Shown: in pieces, positions 10,301-19,346 of the stretch
How the letters are laid out: the number at the start of each line of letters is the position of its first letter
Numbering within the stretch: position 1 is the stretch's first letter
Assembly (NCBI GenBank): GCA_946482575.1
Contig: CAMLRZ010000002.1
Coordinates: 13,136-77,135 of the forward strand
Direction: 5' to 3'
DNA from: an uncultured Candidatus Saccharibacteria bacterium
GTDB taxonomy: Bacteria > Patescibacteria > Saccharimonadia > Saccharimonadales > UBA4665
DNA length: 64,000 nt
Made by a program: the position numbers and the translations under genes
Notes under the pieces: model-generated
Seen by the model: only the letters and a program-made list of their open reading frames with translations
What the model was told of the DNA's origin: nothing
Databases searched by the model: none

Positions 10301-12226
10301 TTTGTATCGGGTACTGCCTTGCCAGTCGCACTTGCAAACGGTAGTGCGTTCGCCGCTAATGGATATCTGTACTACCTGGGCGGCATAAATGGGTCTGGCG
10401 TGGGCGTGGCGACTTCTTACTACGCGCTGCTCAACACCGACGGAAGCTTTGGAAGTTGGAATACTACCACCAGCCTGCCAGCCACGGCTTCTAATTTTGC
10501 CACGGTTCTATTGAACGGCAATGTGTATCTTATGCGGAATAGTACCACGGTTTCGTACGCACCAATTAACAGTAGTGGAACAATTGGTACGTGGGTGAGC
10601 GACAGTAATGCGCTGCCGGTCTCATATACTGGTGTATCGGCAGTAACATATAATGGCTACATTTATCTCATGGGTGGCTATAACGGTACGGCAGGTACAA
10701 CTGGTGTATATTACACATCAGGAGCACGCACCCAAATCGCAGGGTCTTTGGACCTGGTGGGACTTACGGCTACGGGTAATATGACCGGTGATAGTTCGCA
10801 AGAAGGTGGCAGTTTGGGCGGTACGTTAACGGCAGGAAATACAACAATCGTTGGTACGTTGCAGGTGCAAGGGCAATCTACTTTTGCTCAAAGTGTAGCG
10901 ATTAACGGCAACAACCTTACGCTCGGCAACGAAACAGATGATCCAAATACTGGCAGCACCCAGCTTACAATTCAAAGTCGAGGATACGCCGGAATTAACA
11001 TATATGGGGACTCGCAAAACACCACAGGAGAGCCAGGTGGCGCCTTCATTGTGTATTCCACGGACGCAGTTCTGGGAACTGAAGCGGTAATGGGAATTGT
11101 GCAGGCTGCTGATATTGACCCATCCGGTACGGCATATACTGGCGCGGCAGCTAATAACTTGCTTGTAGGTAACCGCAGCAACTTTGCTTTGCAATTTGGT
11201 ACTAACGCCACGGTTCGCATGACAGTGATGAACTCTGGTAACGTGTGTATCGGCGTAGCGACCTGTACTAAGAAATTGGGCGTGTCTGGTACGATTGGTG
11301 CCTCAGGTACAATTACCGCAAGCACTACGCCTGACCTTGCTGAGACGATTGCTGCCGCTGATGATGTTGAGGCTGCTGATGTTGTGATGGCTGACCCAAA
11401 CAATACCGAGCGCGTCGTGAAGTCTGATCGTGCCTACAACGCGGCTGCGGTCGGTGTTATCTCGGATGGTACCTCTAGCTTCATGATTAACTCATACGGT
11501 GGCACGAGTTCAGAATTAACAGGTAAGCCTCTAGTGCTTGCTGGCCGCGTACCCGTAAAGGTCTCTGGCGCAAATGGGGCCATTAAGCCGGGCGATTACA
11601 TTACAAGTGCAAATATACCGGGTTACGCTATGAAAGCCACGCAAGCAGGCCCTACGATTGGTAAGGCGCTTGGTTACTTTAACGGCGACAAGGGCACTGT
11701 TCTGGTGCTAGTGAACCTTGGCTACTATGACCCTGTAAGTGATATTCAGGGGTCGACCACAAGCTTTACGACATTAAATGTTTCAGGTGATGCTGCTATC
11801 AATAACCTTACGGTTTCAAGCGTAATGGTGAGCGGCAATGCAAGTGTTGCGGGTACTCTTACGGTGAGCACATTAAGTGTTGGCTCTATCACGGTTAATG
11901 GCCACATCATCACTGCAGGCGATGCTCCAAGCGCGCAATTGCAGCTGGCAGCTGGTCAGAATGCGATGATAGCGGTGCAGGGAAATGACAGCTCAGGAGT
12001 GGTGTCAATTGCTACGGGGGCGAATGTCTCATCTGACGACCTGGCCAAGATGATTTTTGCCACGCCATACAATGCCACACCTCGAATAGTGTTGACACCT
12101 GTAGGCAAGACTAGCGCACAGGCTGGAGGGTATGTGGATCAAGTGGGTTCGGACAGCTTTATGATTGGCGTGGTTAACGCTCAGGCAAATAAAACATATG
12201 TATTCAGCTATCACGTGATGCAATAG
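7301..12226 (+). CDS. Giant secreted repeat protein with kelch propeller
   Basis: 1641 aa from ATG 7301; the frame is open to 7247, but the charged signal-peptide start is at 7301. A hydrophobic signal segment (about residues 6-36, ending ATAAT) is followed by a domain opening NFQARLMQSSGAIVPDGTYN. A similar domain is common at the N-terminus of large CPR surface proteins. Then come low-complexity Thr/Ser/Ala/Gly beta-repeats, including two copies of a unit with SANMYVQAA and LDLKNGAGTNVATFSSTG. A stretch with six kelch-like blades (NGYVYNIGG, DGFIYVVGG, NGFLYVLGG, etc.) covers about 845-1145. A tail domain runs from about 1343 to 1485 (VGVISDG, LAGRVPVKVSG, IKPGDYITS). No LPXTG is present. 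Host attachment is an inference from the epibiotic lifestyle of Saccharibacteria. Confidence 0.85.
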   Translation: MQKTKKLLATLVGVPTALVGILAVLVSVLQMVTSPAVATAATTSTINFQARLMQSSGAIVPDGTYNVEFKLYNTLTSSGSSQGSCTGDAACLWTETRTSGNRITVKNGYLTASLGSVTAFPSTINWDQQLYLSMNIGGTGTSATWDGEMSPRLSLTAVPYAFRAGQLATLNGSFTGSLSFVQPTANRSVLIPDESGTICLQNSTNCGFALASGSGNYIQNGTSLQSGANFNISGTGIAATSLQTPLLDTATAATLNIGTTNATAITLAKNTTLTTGTLTLSNSSGNVISSSTGSLSIRAFNTNTLTLNTSGAGTVNLGTDNTITINIGGGSDIARTYNIGNPTSGTAVQTVVVGSQHSTSATTIQGGTGSAAIGLNTAANGKISISAQGSGGISANLGSAGFAMKTTTDSSMAFAVQAANNDYIFSVSTTTGVVTLGAIQASYSGFDGTITAPFGTLTLGDATHATSVLGSSGMTLKATSGSFTTTLGFTTPTANNTISVPNASGTICLQGSTSCGFAPTSGSANYIQNSTTAQSANMYVQAASSGSVAGVLRANAAGAGDILDLKNGAGTNVATFSSTGSVLLQNSTDSTSAFAINTSTGGSNQNVFRVDTTNERVAIGVISDPIGAKLSVATASTVGLRVYQGGSSDAIQVGNASADFFKVTNTGAVLLQNTTNSTAAFQIQNATATSNLFFADTTNTRIAIAKATASYTLDVGGDINTTTQLRIGGTVICTSSGCTPAAGSSNYIQNTTTAQSANMYVQAASSGSVAATIRANAAGAGNILDLKNGAGTNVATFSSTGAVTLTNSTNSANAFQVQNAAGGALINVSTSTNLVSINSGAGGALNAWTSTSSMTTGSSFAGTVVANGYVYNIGGYAGAYSSAVRYAPIKPNGTIGTWSTTTALGGALGYTAAAASDGFIYVVGGTDGSSNQNTIYIGKQNADGTITSWTTSFTTLPAATNATRVVVANGFLYVLGGNVSGASTVNTYYAHINGDGSLNAFVSGTALPVALANGSAFAANGYLYYLGGINGSGVGVATSYYALLNTDGSFGSWNTTTSLPATASNFATVLLNGNVYLMRNSTTVSYAPINSSGTIGTWVSDSNALPVSYTGVSAVTYNGYIYLMGGYNGTAGTTGVYYTSGARTQIAGSLDLVGLTATGNMTGDSSQEGGSLGGTLTAGNTTIVGTLQVQGQSTFAQSVAINGNNLTLGNETDDPNTGSTQLTIQSRGYAGINIYGDSQNTTGEPGGAFIVYSTDAVLGTEAVMGIVQAADIDPSGTAYTGAAANNLLVGNRSNFALQFGTNATVRMTVMNSGNVCIGVATCTKKLGVSGTIGASGTITASTTPDLAETIAAADDVEAADVVMADPNNTERVVKSDRAYNAAAVGVISDGTSSFMINSYGGTSSELTGKPLVLAGRVPVKVSGANGAIKPGDYITSANIPGYAMKATQAGPTIGKALGYFNGDKGTVLVLVNLGYYDPVSDIQGSTTSFTTLNVSGDAAINNLTVSSVMVSGNASVAGTLTVSTLSVGSITVNGHIITAGDAPSAQLQLAAGQNAMIAVQGNDSSGVVSIATGANVSSDDLAKMIFATPYNATPRIVLTPVGKTSAQAGGYVDQVGSDSFMIGVVNAQANKTYVFSYHVMQ
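7433..7479 (+). repeat. 47-bp segment identical to 12721-12767
   Basis: Exact copy shared by the N-terminal domains of the two giant proteins. Similarity continues downstream with scattered silent changes. It points to tandem duplication with later gene conversion or strong constraint. Confidence 0.9.
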
Positions 12227-12591
12227 TATTTTTAAACTGTTATTCAGAGCTTTATGTAGTCACAAACACAACTTTCATAAATAGATGACGTTTTAAGCAT
12301 CCTTTTATTTATGTGGAAAAGTGTGCTTGCTTTTTGTTCGTAGTTGTAAAGTACACTATGATTTTGTGTAAGCAAAAGACAAAGTCTATAAGATAACAAA
12401 GGCAGAATATGGTTGTATTTTAGGTAATGATGTTTTTTATACTTCAAAAAGATAACCCCACTACTCAATTTTTTGGATAATCGGATTTACTAAAATACAG
12501 GGTATTTTTCTTGTGCGACTAGAGGGAGGTAACTGATAATAATTACTGTACGGTTTAATATAAAAAACACTTAAACCCAACACACAAATCA
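12227..12591 (+). other. 365-bp AT-rich intergenic leader
   Basis: Separates the two giant repeat genes. It contains one good promoter (12334-12362) and only very short ORFs. An AGGGAGGT at about 12523-12530 looks like a ribosome-binding site but has no convincing ORF behind it. No clear terminator for the upstream gene was seen. Confidence 0.5.
12334..12362 (+). promoter_or_regulatory. Promoter of second giant repeat protein
   Basis: TTGTTC (12334-12339), 17-bp spacer, TATGAT (12357-12362). It implies an unusually long 5' leader of about 220 nt in a genome where many leaders are near zero. Confidence 0.6.
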
Positions 12592-15500
12592 ATGACCAAA
12601 ACAGATGCAAGGCGAGTACATTTTTTGTACTCTATCCGATGGGTAGGGGTACTATTGGGTGTGTTATGGCTGGCATTTGTGAGTCTAACTGCCCATCGGG
12701 CTGCAGCGGCAACAAGTCAGACTATCAACTTCCAAGCCCGCCTCATGCAAAGCTCTGGAGCTATCGTGCCGGATGGCACATACAACGTAGAGTTTAAACT
12801 GTATAACACGTTGAGCTCGAGTGGATCGAGTGCCGGATCGTGTACCGGTGATGCGAGTTGTTTGTGGTTTGAGCGTTACTCGGGCGCCAACAAAATCTCT
12901 GTTGCAAACGGCTATTTGACGGTTGAACTTGGCTCACTAACAGCGCTACCTTCGATAGACTGGAGCCAAAATCTTTACTTGACTATGAATATTGGCGGTA
13001 CTGACACGAGCCCTGTTTGGGATGGCGAGATGTCGCCTCGCTTACACCTTACTGCGGTGCCCCACGCCTTTACGGCTGATCAGCTGAGCAACACAAACGG
13101 TAGCTTTACTTCGACCCTAGGCTTTACTGCTCCCACAGCGAGCCGGAGCATTTTGCTTCCAGACGAGGCAGGTACTTTGTGTATTCAGTCATCGGCAAAC
13201 TGTGGTTTTGCGGCAAGCACCGGTAGTACTAGTTACATTCAGAACCAGAACGCCAGTGATCAGACAGCCAACTTTAGAATTAGTGGTTCTGGGCGGGCCA
13301 CAACGTCATTCTTGGCACCGCTGTTCGATACGGCAACGGCCGCCACCCTCAACATCGGTACCACTAATGCCACCGCCATCAACCTCAACAAATCCACAAC
13401 CATAACTGGTGGCATAACACAGTCCGGTGGTACCATCTCCCTCGCCGGTAATGCCGCATCATCAATCACCACCTCAACCGGTGCCCTCACCCTGACTGCA
13501 GCGGGGAGTTCTAACTGGACCGTAGGAGGCACCAACCAAAGCCTGACTATCACTACATCGGGCACCGGTACCCTCACTCTCGGCACCACCGGTGCCGGAA
13601 CGGTGACCGTAGGAAGCAGTTCAGCAACCATCAACATTGGCGCTACAAACAATGCCCGTACGGTACACATTGCTGACGGTGGTACGAGCACGACGCAGAC
13701 GGTGATAGCAGGTTCAACGAACGGATCATCATCAACGACGATTCAGGGTGGAACGGGTGCAACCGCGATTGCTCTTACTACTGGTACTAACGGTAAGATT
13801 GCTATTAACTCGCAGGGCACAGGTGGTGTTAACGCTAACATTGGCAGCAACGGTTTTGTTCTAAACACTACTACTAATACAAGTGAAGCTTTTGTCGTTA
13901 AGGACTCTGGCAGCCTGTATATCTTTAGTGTTAGCACCTCTACGGGTACGGTAACGATGGGAGCAATTCAAGCTACGTACAGCGGCTTTGATGGCACGCT
14001 CGACACGCCTTTCGGTGATCTTACGTTGGGATCGGCAAATACCTCTGTAAAGATAAAAGGGGATACAGGTACAACCTGGGAAGCCACGTCCGGCTCGTTT
14101 ACTACTACGGTTGGTTTTACGGCGCCCACCGCCAACCGTACCGTAACTATAGCCGACGAGAGCGGTACGATTTGTATTCGAAACTCGGCAAACTGTGGTT
14201 TTGCGGCAAGCTCTGGTAGTGCAAACTACATCCAGAACACCACAACAGCTCAATCCGCCAATATGTATGTCCAAGCTGCAACGAGCGGCTCGGTGGCTGC
14301 AGTTCTGCAAGCCAACGCTGCTGGCACCGGCGATATCATTAACCTGAGAAACGGCGCTGGTACAAATGTTGCAACTATCGGTAGCGCTGGCGCAACGCTG
14401 TTCAAAAACTCAACTAACTCGTCAGCAGCCTTTACGATTCAAAATGCCGCCGGCACGGCGTTATTCAATGTTGATACGACATCAAATGGTCTTCTTACGA
14501 TTGGGACAGCACTTCGCTTGAATGTGACTTCCGCAAACGCTACTACCTTTACCACGCCTCTGGCGTCATCGGTGCCCACGGCCATAAACATTCCATTATA
14601 TAATCCTGGTGCTTATGGGCAGCTCGTGGCTATGGGATTGCCTAGCACCGCTGATTCTACAGCCCGGGCTATTTCGGTATTTGATGCTCGAACTAGTGGA
14701 ACTATCCAGCCGGCGATCGCTCTCTTTAGTCCGAATGAAAACGACGTCTTTGGTCTATCGTGGAATGGCTTAAACACAACTGCCTCTTTGGAGACGGCAA
14801 GTGCAGCAATTGCTCTCCGTCCTGGCGGCGTAAACGTTAAGCTCTGGGCTGGCAGTACCGGTGTTGCAATTGGCGCCAACGTGTCGTCTGCTGCATATCC
14901 GTTAGATGTAACGGGCGACGTCAACACCTCAACACAATACCGCATTGGTGGAACGGTAATTTGTACAAGTACTGGCTGTACCCCAGCTGCTGGTTCTGCT
15001 AACTACATTCAAAACGGCATTACTGCTCAATCAGCCAATATGTACGTCCAGGCAGCAACGAGCGGCTCGGTCGCTGCAACAATACGCGCTAATGCTGCGG
15101 GCGCGGGTAATATCTTAGACCTAAAGAATGGCGCAGGCACGAACGTGGCTACATTTAGTAGCACGGGTTCAGCCTTATTTAAGACATCGACCGACTCGAC
15201 TACTGCGCTTCAGGTACAGAGTAACGGTGGTACGACAGCCCTTAATGTGGACACCACAAACGCTCGCGTTGGAATTGGGGGCATTGTGGCACCGGCTGTT
15301 AGCCTAGATGTGCAAGGCGCGATTCAACAGACCGGCCTAACAACCAGCAATACGAACGGTACTGATAACAATAAGTGGACCCTTCTGGGCACCTGTACCA
15401 TAACCACCCAGTATAACCAATGTATCACCGCCATTAATATTATGGGTGGTCATGATGGTAATGGCGGTGACAACACACAAGCAACGGTAACGGCTCGTGT

Positions 15501-17925
15501 AAAACAACAGAACGCCCTAGGCGGAGTTCCATACGTGAATGTTACGCTGAACAATACTGCTGAGATTATTACCAAGGACGACATCGTCGCGGTTACTACT
15601 CAGAATGATGGCACAGCTACGGTTGTTCAACTATATGGTCGCATTACACTCACATATGAACAATGGTACTTTACGCCAGTTCTTAACTCGGACCAAAGTC
15701 CAAGCAAATGGGCATGGTCACAATCAGCAGGCTTCTTGGCGGCTCTGCCAGCTGGAGCCCAGACGGCAGCGGTATACGGTAATAGCTATGCAAATACGCT
15801 TACTGTACAGCCTGCAGCAAACGTAACAAATGCCTTCCAGGTCAAAAATGCGGCTGGCAATAACACCGCGTTTAGCGTGGATACTGGCAACTTGCGTGTT
15901 GCTGTCGGAGGTACCTTTAACCCGCAAGAAACTGTGGATGTAGTCGGTAACCTTCAGGTGCGTGATGCAACAACGGCAACCAAGAGCTACCGCTTACGTA
16001 CTAGCGGTGGTGGTCTAGACTTTGAGGGTGCAGGAGCGAACCTGGTACTCTCCATATGGAGTGGGGCAAGCTACACGGGAACGCAGTACAACCAGATCAC
16101 CTTTAAGAATGATGGGTCCAGTATGGACTTTGCTCGTGGCTTTAACGTTTCGGACGGTGCTGCCAAAGTGGGTCTAGGTGGTAACGTTGCACCAAACTAC
16201 CCACTTGACGTTACCGGCGACGTCAACACCTCAACACAATACCGCATTGGTGGAACGGTAATTTGTACAAGTACCGGCTGTACTCCAGCCGCTGGCTCTG
16301 CTAACTACATTCAAAACGGTACTACTGTTCAGGTGAGCTCCAACTTCAATATTTCTGGAACTGGAGTGGCAGGCACGGCATTGCAGGCCCCGTTAATCGA
16401 TACTGCAACCGCGGCAACTCTCAGCATTGGAACAACAAATGCTACAACGGTTAGCATTGCAAATAATAATGCTGCGCACACTATCAATATTGGTAACGGC
16501 GGCACAAGTACAGTTCAGACGGTGAATGTTGGTTCGACTTTTGGAGGTTCTGCGACTACAATCCAGGGCGGAACAGGTACTAGCGCCATCGCCTTAACAA
16601 CTGGTAGCGGAGGTAATATTAAATTGACTACCACAGGAACAGGCAGCGTTAACGTAACTCCTGGCTCATCAGGTATGTTTGTGCAGCCAACGGCAGATAG
16701 CACGGCTGCGTTCCAGGTGCTTGCCGGCGGTAGCGGTAACTCTGTGCTGCGAGTGGACACCACAAACGAGCGTGTTGGTGTTGGAGTTATATCTGATCCG
16801 ATTGGCGCCAAATTAAGCGTTGCCACTGCAAGTACGGTTTCACTCCGCGCTTACCAGGGGGGAGCAAGCGACTCCTTCCAGCTAGGTAACGCAACGGCTG
16901 ACTTTTTGACAGTTGGCAGTACTGGTAACTTCTTGCTCAAACCAACCTCTAACTCAGCCAGTGCTTTTCGAATTCAAAACTCGGGGGGAGCAGCTACGTT
17001 GTTTACAGTAGACACCTCTGGCAATAATATCCAGATTGGATCATCAACCACTGATACGACAGCAGTCCTATTAACCTTGGACAGCTACAGCACGAGTACT
17101 GACCCAACGGGGATCGCCGGAGCTATGTATTACAGTACTGCTTATAACGCTATGCGCTGCTACCAAGATGGCGCATGGAGTAACTGTAGTGATCCAACTC
17201 GCTTGAGTCATGGCTACAACATCCAAGAGGACTTCTTTGGCTCTGACGACTCCGATCTTTCTACCTACTGTAACGGCACCACGGCAATAGTTGCGTCGTA
17301 CGGCTGGTCATGCTGGAACGGCGGTACGTCGACGGTTGGATATGCAGATATGGTCGCGGCTGACCTGTCCACACGACTTGGCCAGATCCAGCTTGCAACT
17401 TCCACGAGTGCTTCTGGCAACGAGTCACTTTACCTAGGCGGCGGCGTCACCAGTCAACTCTTCATCGGTGGTGGGGAATCATTTGAAACAGCTATCAATA
17501 TCCCAACGCTTAGCAACGGAACGCAAACATACGTTATTCGCACTGGCCTCTGCGATAACAATAACCACGCCCAGGACTGTGTTGATGGCGTCTACTTTGA
17601 ATACAGCTCGGCAAGCAGTGCAAACTGGCGAATCAACACTGCGCTTGGAAGTACTCGTACAAAAACTACCACTAGCAAGGCGGTTGCCACGGGTTGGACT
17701 AACTTGAAGTGGGTTGCAACCAGCTCAAGTAACATCACCTTTTATGTAAAGAGTGCAGGCGAGACCAGTTACACTAACGTCGGCAGTATAACTACAAACA
17801 TCCCAACCTCCTCAAGTAATGCTACTTCGCTTATGATGCTCATTGATAAGACGGCTGGAACAACTGAGCGCACATTCAAGGTTGACTATGTTGATTACTG
17901 GAGAGATTTCACGACAAATAGGTAA
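12592..17925 (+). CDS. Giant secreted repeat protein with C-terminal beta-sandwich-like domain
   Basis: 1777 aa. The signal peptide spans about residues 14-39 (VLLGVLWLAFVSLTAHRAAAA, split here only for description, cleavage after AAA likely). It is followed by the same NFQARLMQSSGAIVPDG domain as the neighbour. Thr/Ser/Gly/Ala beta-repeats follow, with the SANMYVQAA unit at about 550 and 810 and a partial copy near 1240. A non-repetitive insert near 905-1035 contains two Cys and a DNTQATVTARVKQQN segment. From about 1539 to the end is a distinct domain (EDFFGSDD, YGWSCWNGG, VDYVDYWRDF) resembling carbohydrate-binding or tail-fibre beta-sandwiches. No kelch region and no LPXTG. The stop codon lies inside a bidirectional terminator. 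Confidence 0.85.
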   Translation: MTKTDARRVHFLYSIRWVGVLLGVLWLAFVSLTAHRAAAATSQTINFQARLMQSSGAIVPDGTYNVEFKLYNTLSSSGSSAGSCTGDASCLWFERYSGANKISVANGYLTVELGSLTALPSIDWSQNLYLTMNIGGTDTSPVWDGEMSPRLHLTAVPHAFTADQLSNTNGSFTSTLGFTAPTASRSILLPDEAGTLCIQSSANCGFAASTGSTSYIQNQNASDQTANFRISGSGRATTSFLAPLFDTATAATLNIGTTNATAINLNKSTTITGGITQSGGTISLAGNAASSITTSTGALTLTAAGSSNWTVGGTNQSLTITTSGTGTLTLGTTGAGTVTVGSSSATINIGATNNARTVHIADGGTSTTQTVIAGSTNGSSSTTIQGGTGATAIALTTGTNGKIAINSQGTGGVNANIGSNGFVLNTTTNTSEAFVVKDSGSLYIFSVSTSTGTVTMGAIQATYSGFDGTLDTPFGDLTLGSANTSVKIKGDTGTTWEATSGSFTTTVGFTAPTANRTVTIADESGTICIRNSANCGFAASSGSANYIQNTTTAQSANMYVQAATSGSVAAVLQANAAGTGDIINLRNGAGTNVATIGSAGATLFKNSTNSSAAFTIQNAAGTALFNVDTTSNGLLTIGTALRLNVTSANATTFTTPLASSVPTAINIPLYNPGAYGQLVAMGLPSTADSTARAISVFDARTSGTIQPAIALFSPNENDVFGLSWNGLNTTASLETASAAIALRPGGVNVKLWAGSTGVAIGANVSSAAYPLDVTGDVNTSTQYRIGGTVICTSTGCTPAAGSANYIQNGITAQSANMYVQAATSGSVAATIRANAAGAGNILDLKNGAGTNVATFSSTGSALFKTSTDSTTALQVQSNGGTTALNVDTTNARVGIGGIVAPAVSLDVQGAIQQTGLTTSNTNGTDNNKWTLLGTCTITTQYNQCITAINIMGGHDGNGGDNTQATVTARVKQQNALGGVPYVNVTLNNTAEIITKDDIVAVTTQNDGTATVVQLYGRITLTYEQWYFTPVLNSDQSPSKWAWSQSAGFLAALPAGAQTAAVYGNSYANTLTVQPAANVTNAFQVKNAAGNNTAFSVDTGNLRVAVGGTFNPQETVDVVGNLQVRDATTATKSYRLRTSGGGLDFEGAGANLVLSIWSGASYTGTQYNQITFKNDGSSMDFARGFNVSDGAAKVGLGGNVAPNYPLDVTGDVNTSTQYRIGGTVICTSTGCTPAAGSANYIQNGTTVQVSSNFNISGTGVAGTALQAPLIDTATAATLSIGTTNATTVSIANNNAAHTINIGNGGTSTVQTVNVGSTFGGSATTIQGGTGTSAIALTTGSGGNIKLTTTGTGSVNVTPGSSGMFVQPTADSTAAFQVLAGGSGNSVLRVDTTNERVGVGVISDPIGAKLSVATASTVSLRAYQGGASDSFQLGNATADFLTVGSTGNFLLKPTSNSASAFRIQNSGGAATLFTVDTSGNNIQIGSSTTDTTAVLLTLDSYSTSTDPTGIAGAMYYSTAYNAMRCYQDGAWSNCSDPTRLSHGYNIQEDFFGSDDSDLSTYCNGTTAIVASYGWSCWNGGTSTVGYADMVAADLSTRLGQIQLATSTSASGNESLYLGGGVTSQLFIGGGESFETAINIPTLSNGTQTYVIRTGLCDNNNHAQDCVDGVYFEYSSASSANWRINTALGSTRTKTTTSKAVATGWTNLKWVATSSSNITFYVKSAGETSYTNVGSITTNIPTSSSNATSLMMLIDKTAGTTERTFKVDYVDYWRDFTTNR
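12721..12767 (+). repeat. 47-bp segment identical to 7433-7479
   Basis: Second copy of the exact repeat shared by the two giant genes. Confidence 0.9.
14914..14972 (+). repeat. 59-bp internal direct repeat, copy 1
   Basis: Identical to 16216-16274. Encodes the GDVNTSTQYRIGGTVICTS segment. Exact DNA identity within one gene suggests recent internal duplication and a hotspot for copy-number change. Confidence 0.9.
16216..16274 (+). repeat. 59-bp internal direct repeat, copy 2
   Basis: Identical to 14914-14972, 1302 bp downstream in the same reading frame. Confidence 0.9.
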
Positions 17926-17956
17926 CTCGCTAGTTCTTGCTAGCAACTAGCGAGTT
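17924..17956. terminator. Bidirectional terminator between convergent genes
   Basis: Perfect inverted repeat AACTCGCTAGTT (17924-17935) / AACTAGCGAGTT (17945-17956) with a nine-base loop. It contains the stop codons of both convergent genes. Confidence 0.8.
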
Positions 17957-18448
17957 TATTAGCTTGGCAGCATCCGAGCTTGAAAGTTTATCGCCAGCTA
18001 GGGTAATAATCACCCAGGTATTGTCTGTAGTTGTGTAACTAATGACGGTACCTTTTCGATCAGTCGAGTCGCCAAAAACTGCAGCGCCTGCTCGAACGGT
18101 TAATCGGCGTGGGCTTGATATCGCCATGTCGTAAAATGTATTCATATCGTAGCTCTTGGGGGTTGCTTGCTCTGAAAATGTCATTGATGAGCTTTCTGCA
18201 GTAAGCGCAAAGAATAGCGCTCCCTCTTTACTGACTATAGATGTCTTATCTAGCAGGTAGCCCTTAGGCAATGTTTGCGGTAAATATGGCGTAAATAGAA
18301 GAGAGCGGCTTACGCTCTCTGGGACAACTACGGCGGGTTGGTGATGGAGTGCGGCTTGCCATATTAGAACAGCGGCTCCTAGGCTAAGGGTAATCCCCCA
18401 CAAGACATAGAGGTGTTTCTTTCCGATGCCCTTCCATGTAGCCTTCAT
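17930..18448 (-). CDS. Membrane-anchored exported protein of unknown function
   Basis: 172 aa. One N-terminal transmembrane segment lies at about residues 12-32 (YVLWGITLSLGAAVLIWQAA), with an extracytoplasmic remainder. The body has the order YLPQTLPKGYLLD, FFALTAESSSMTFSEQATP and GTVISYTTTDNTWVIITLAG, which recalls DUF4367-like anti-sigma or sporulation-associated domains. That likeness is weak. It is convergent with the giant repeat gene and divergent from parA. Confidence 0.75.
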   Translation of the reverse strand: MKATWKGIGKKHLYVLWGITLSLGAAVLIWQAALHHQPAVVVPESVSRSLLFTPYLPQTLPKGYLLDKTSIVSKEGALFFALTAESSSMTFSEQATPKSYDMNTFYDMAISSPRRLTVRAGAAVFGDSTDRKGTVISYTTTDNTWVIITLAGDKLSSSDAAKLINSLVASKN

Positions 18449-18534
18449 GATAGTAAGTATACCAGTCTACACAGACAATAGGAATACTAGTATTATACGG
18501 CCAGCTACTTTCTAAGCAGTTTTCCTTCTGCTAA

Positions 18535-18564
18535 TTGTCGAGACTAAGCAAACAATGGTATACT
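18535..18564 (+). promoter_or_regulatory. Promoter of parAB
   Basis: TTGTCG (18535-18540), 18-bp spacer, TATACT (18559-18564). The -10 overlaps the most upstream possible start (18555), which supports ATG 18585 as the true parA start. Confidence 0.65.
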
Positions 18565-18584
18565 TTTGGCAAGAAGAGGGAACT

Positions 18585-19346
18585 ATGAAACAAACAGTAA
18601 TTGCTATTACGAACCAGAAGGGTGGGGTCGGCAAAACGACTACTGCAGTGAATTTGGCGGCTCAATTGGCCTCGAGCAAACAGCCGGTGCTTTTGGTAGA
18701 TTTGGATCCACAGGGTAATGCAACCAGTGGACTGGGATTAAACAAAGACGTTTTACCCACTACCTACGAGCTGTTGCTGGGCAAGGCAACTATTGACCAA
18801 GTTATTTTGGCCACTAATCGTGAGGGATTGTATATTTTGCCAGCCAACAACAACCTTGCGGCCGCGGAAGTTGAATTAGCAGATGTCGCACAACGTGAGA
18901 TTTGTTTGCAAAAGGCGCTGCAAGGTACTCAGTTTGCTTATATTATTATTGATTGTCCGCCAGCGCTGGGCTTGCTGACTATTAACGCGCTAACTGCGGC
19001 TAACTCATTGCTTATTCCGGTACAGGCCGAATACTACGCAATGGAGGGGCTGGGCCAATTGCTGGCAACCATGCAGCGCGTAAAACAAACCATCAATCCA
19101 AGCCTAGAACTATTGGGCGTAGCGCTGACTATGTATGACAAGCGCACCAGCTTGTCTGAGCAAGTGCTTGATGAGCTAAAAAATCACTTTGCCGACAAAA
19201 TTTTTAAAACGACAATACCACGCAATGTGCGATTGGCAGAGGCGCCCAGCTTTGGCAAAACAATTCATGAGCACGACCGATGGTCAAAGGGGGCTCGGGC
19301 ATACAAGCAACTGGCCAAGGAGGTAGCAAAACGTGTCGGTGAATAA
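18585..19346 (+). CDS. parA: Chromosome-partitioning ATPase ParA/Soj
   Basis: 253 aa from ATG 18585, with AGAGGG just upstream. The deviant Walker [13 protein letters not shown] is near residues 11-22, [11 protein letters not shown] (A') near 38-48, and [10 protein letters not shown] (Walker B region) near 117-126. It is the chromosomal short form without an N-terminal DNA-binding domain. It forms nucleoid-bound ATP dimers that work with ParB in origin segregation. The parB start overlaps its end by 14 bp, showing one transcript. Confidence 0.95.
   Translation: MKQTVIAITNQKGGVGKTTTAVNLAAQLASSKQPVLLVDLDPQGNATSGLGLNKDVLPTTYELLLGKATIDQVILATNREGLYILPANNNLAAAEVELADVAQREICLQKALQGTQFAYIIIDCPPALGLLTINALTAANSLLIPVQAEYYAMEGLGQLLATMQRVKQTINPSLELLGVALTMYDKRTSLSEQVLDELKNHFADKIFKTTIPRNVRLAEAPSFGKTIHEHDRWSKGARAYKQLAKEVAKRVGE

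Noticed and set aside
7301..17925. Phage tail-fibre genes of a prophage
   Set aside because: Repeats are tail-fibre-like, but both proteins have signal peptides and there are no phage structural, integrase or lysis genes nearby.
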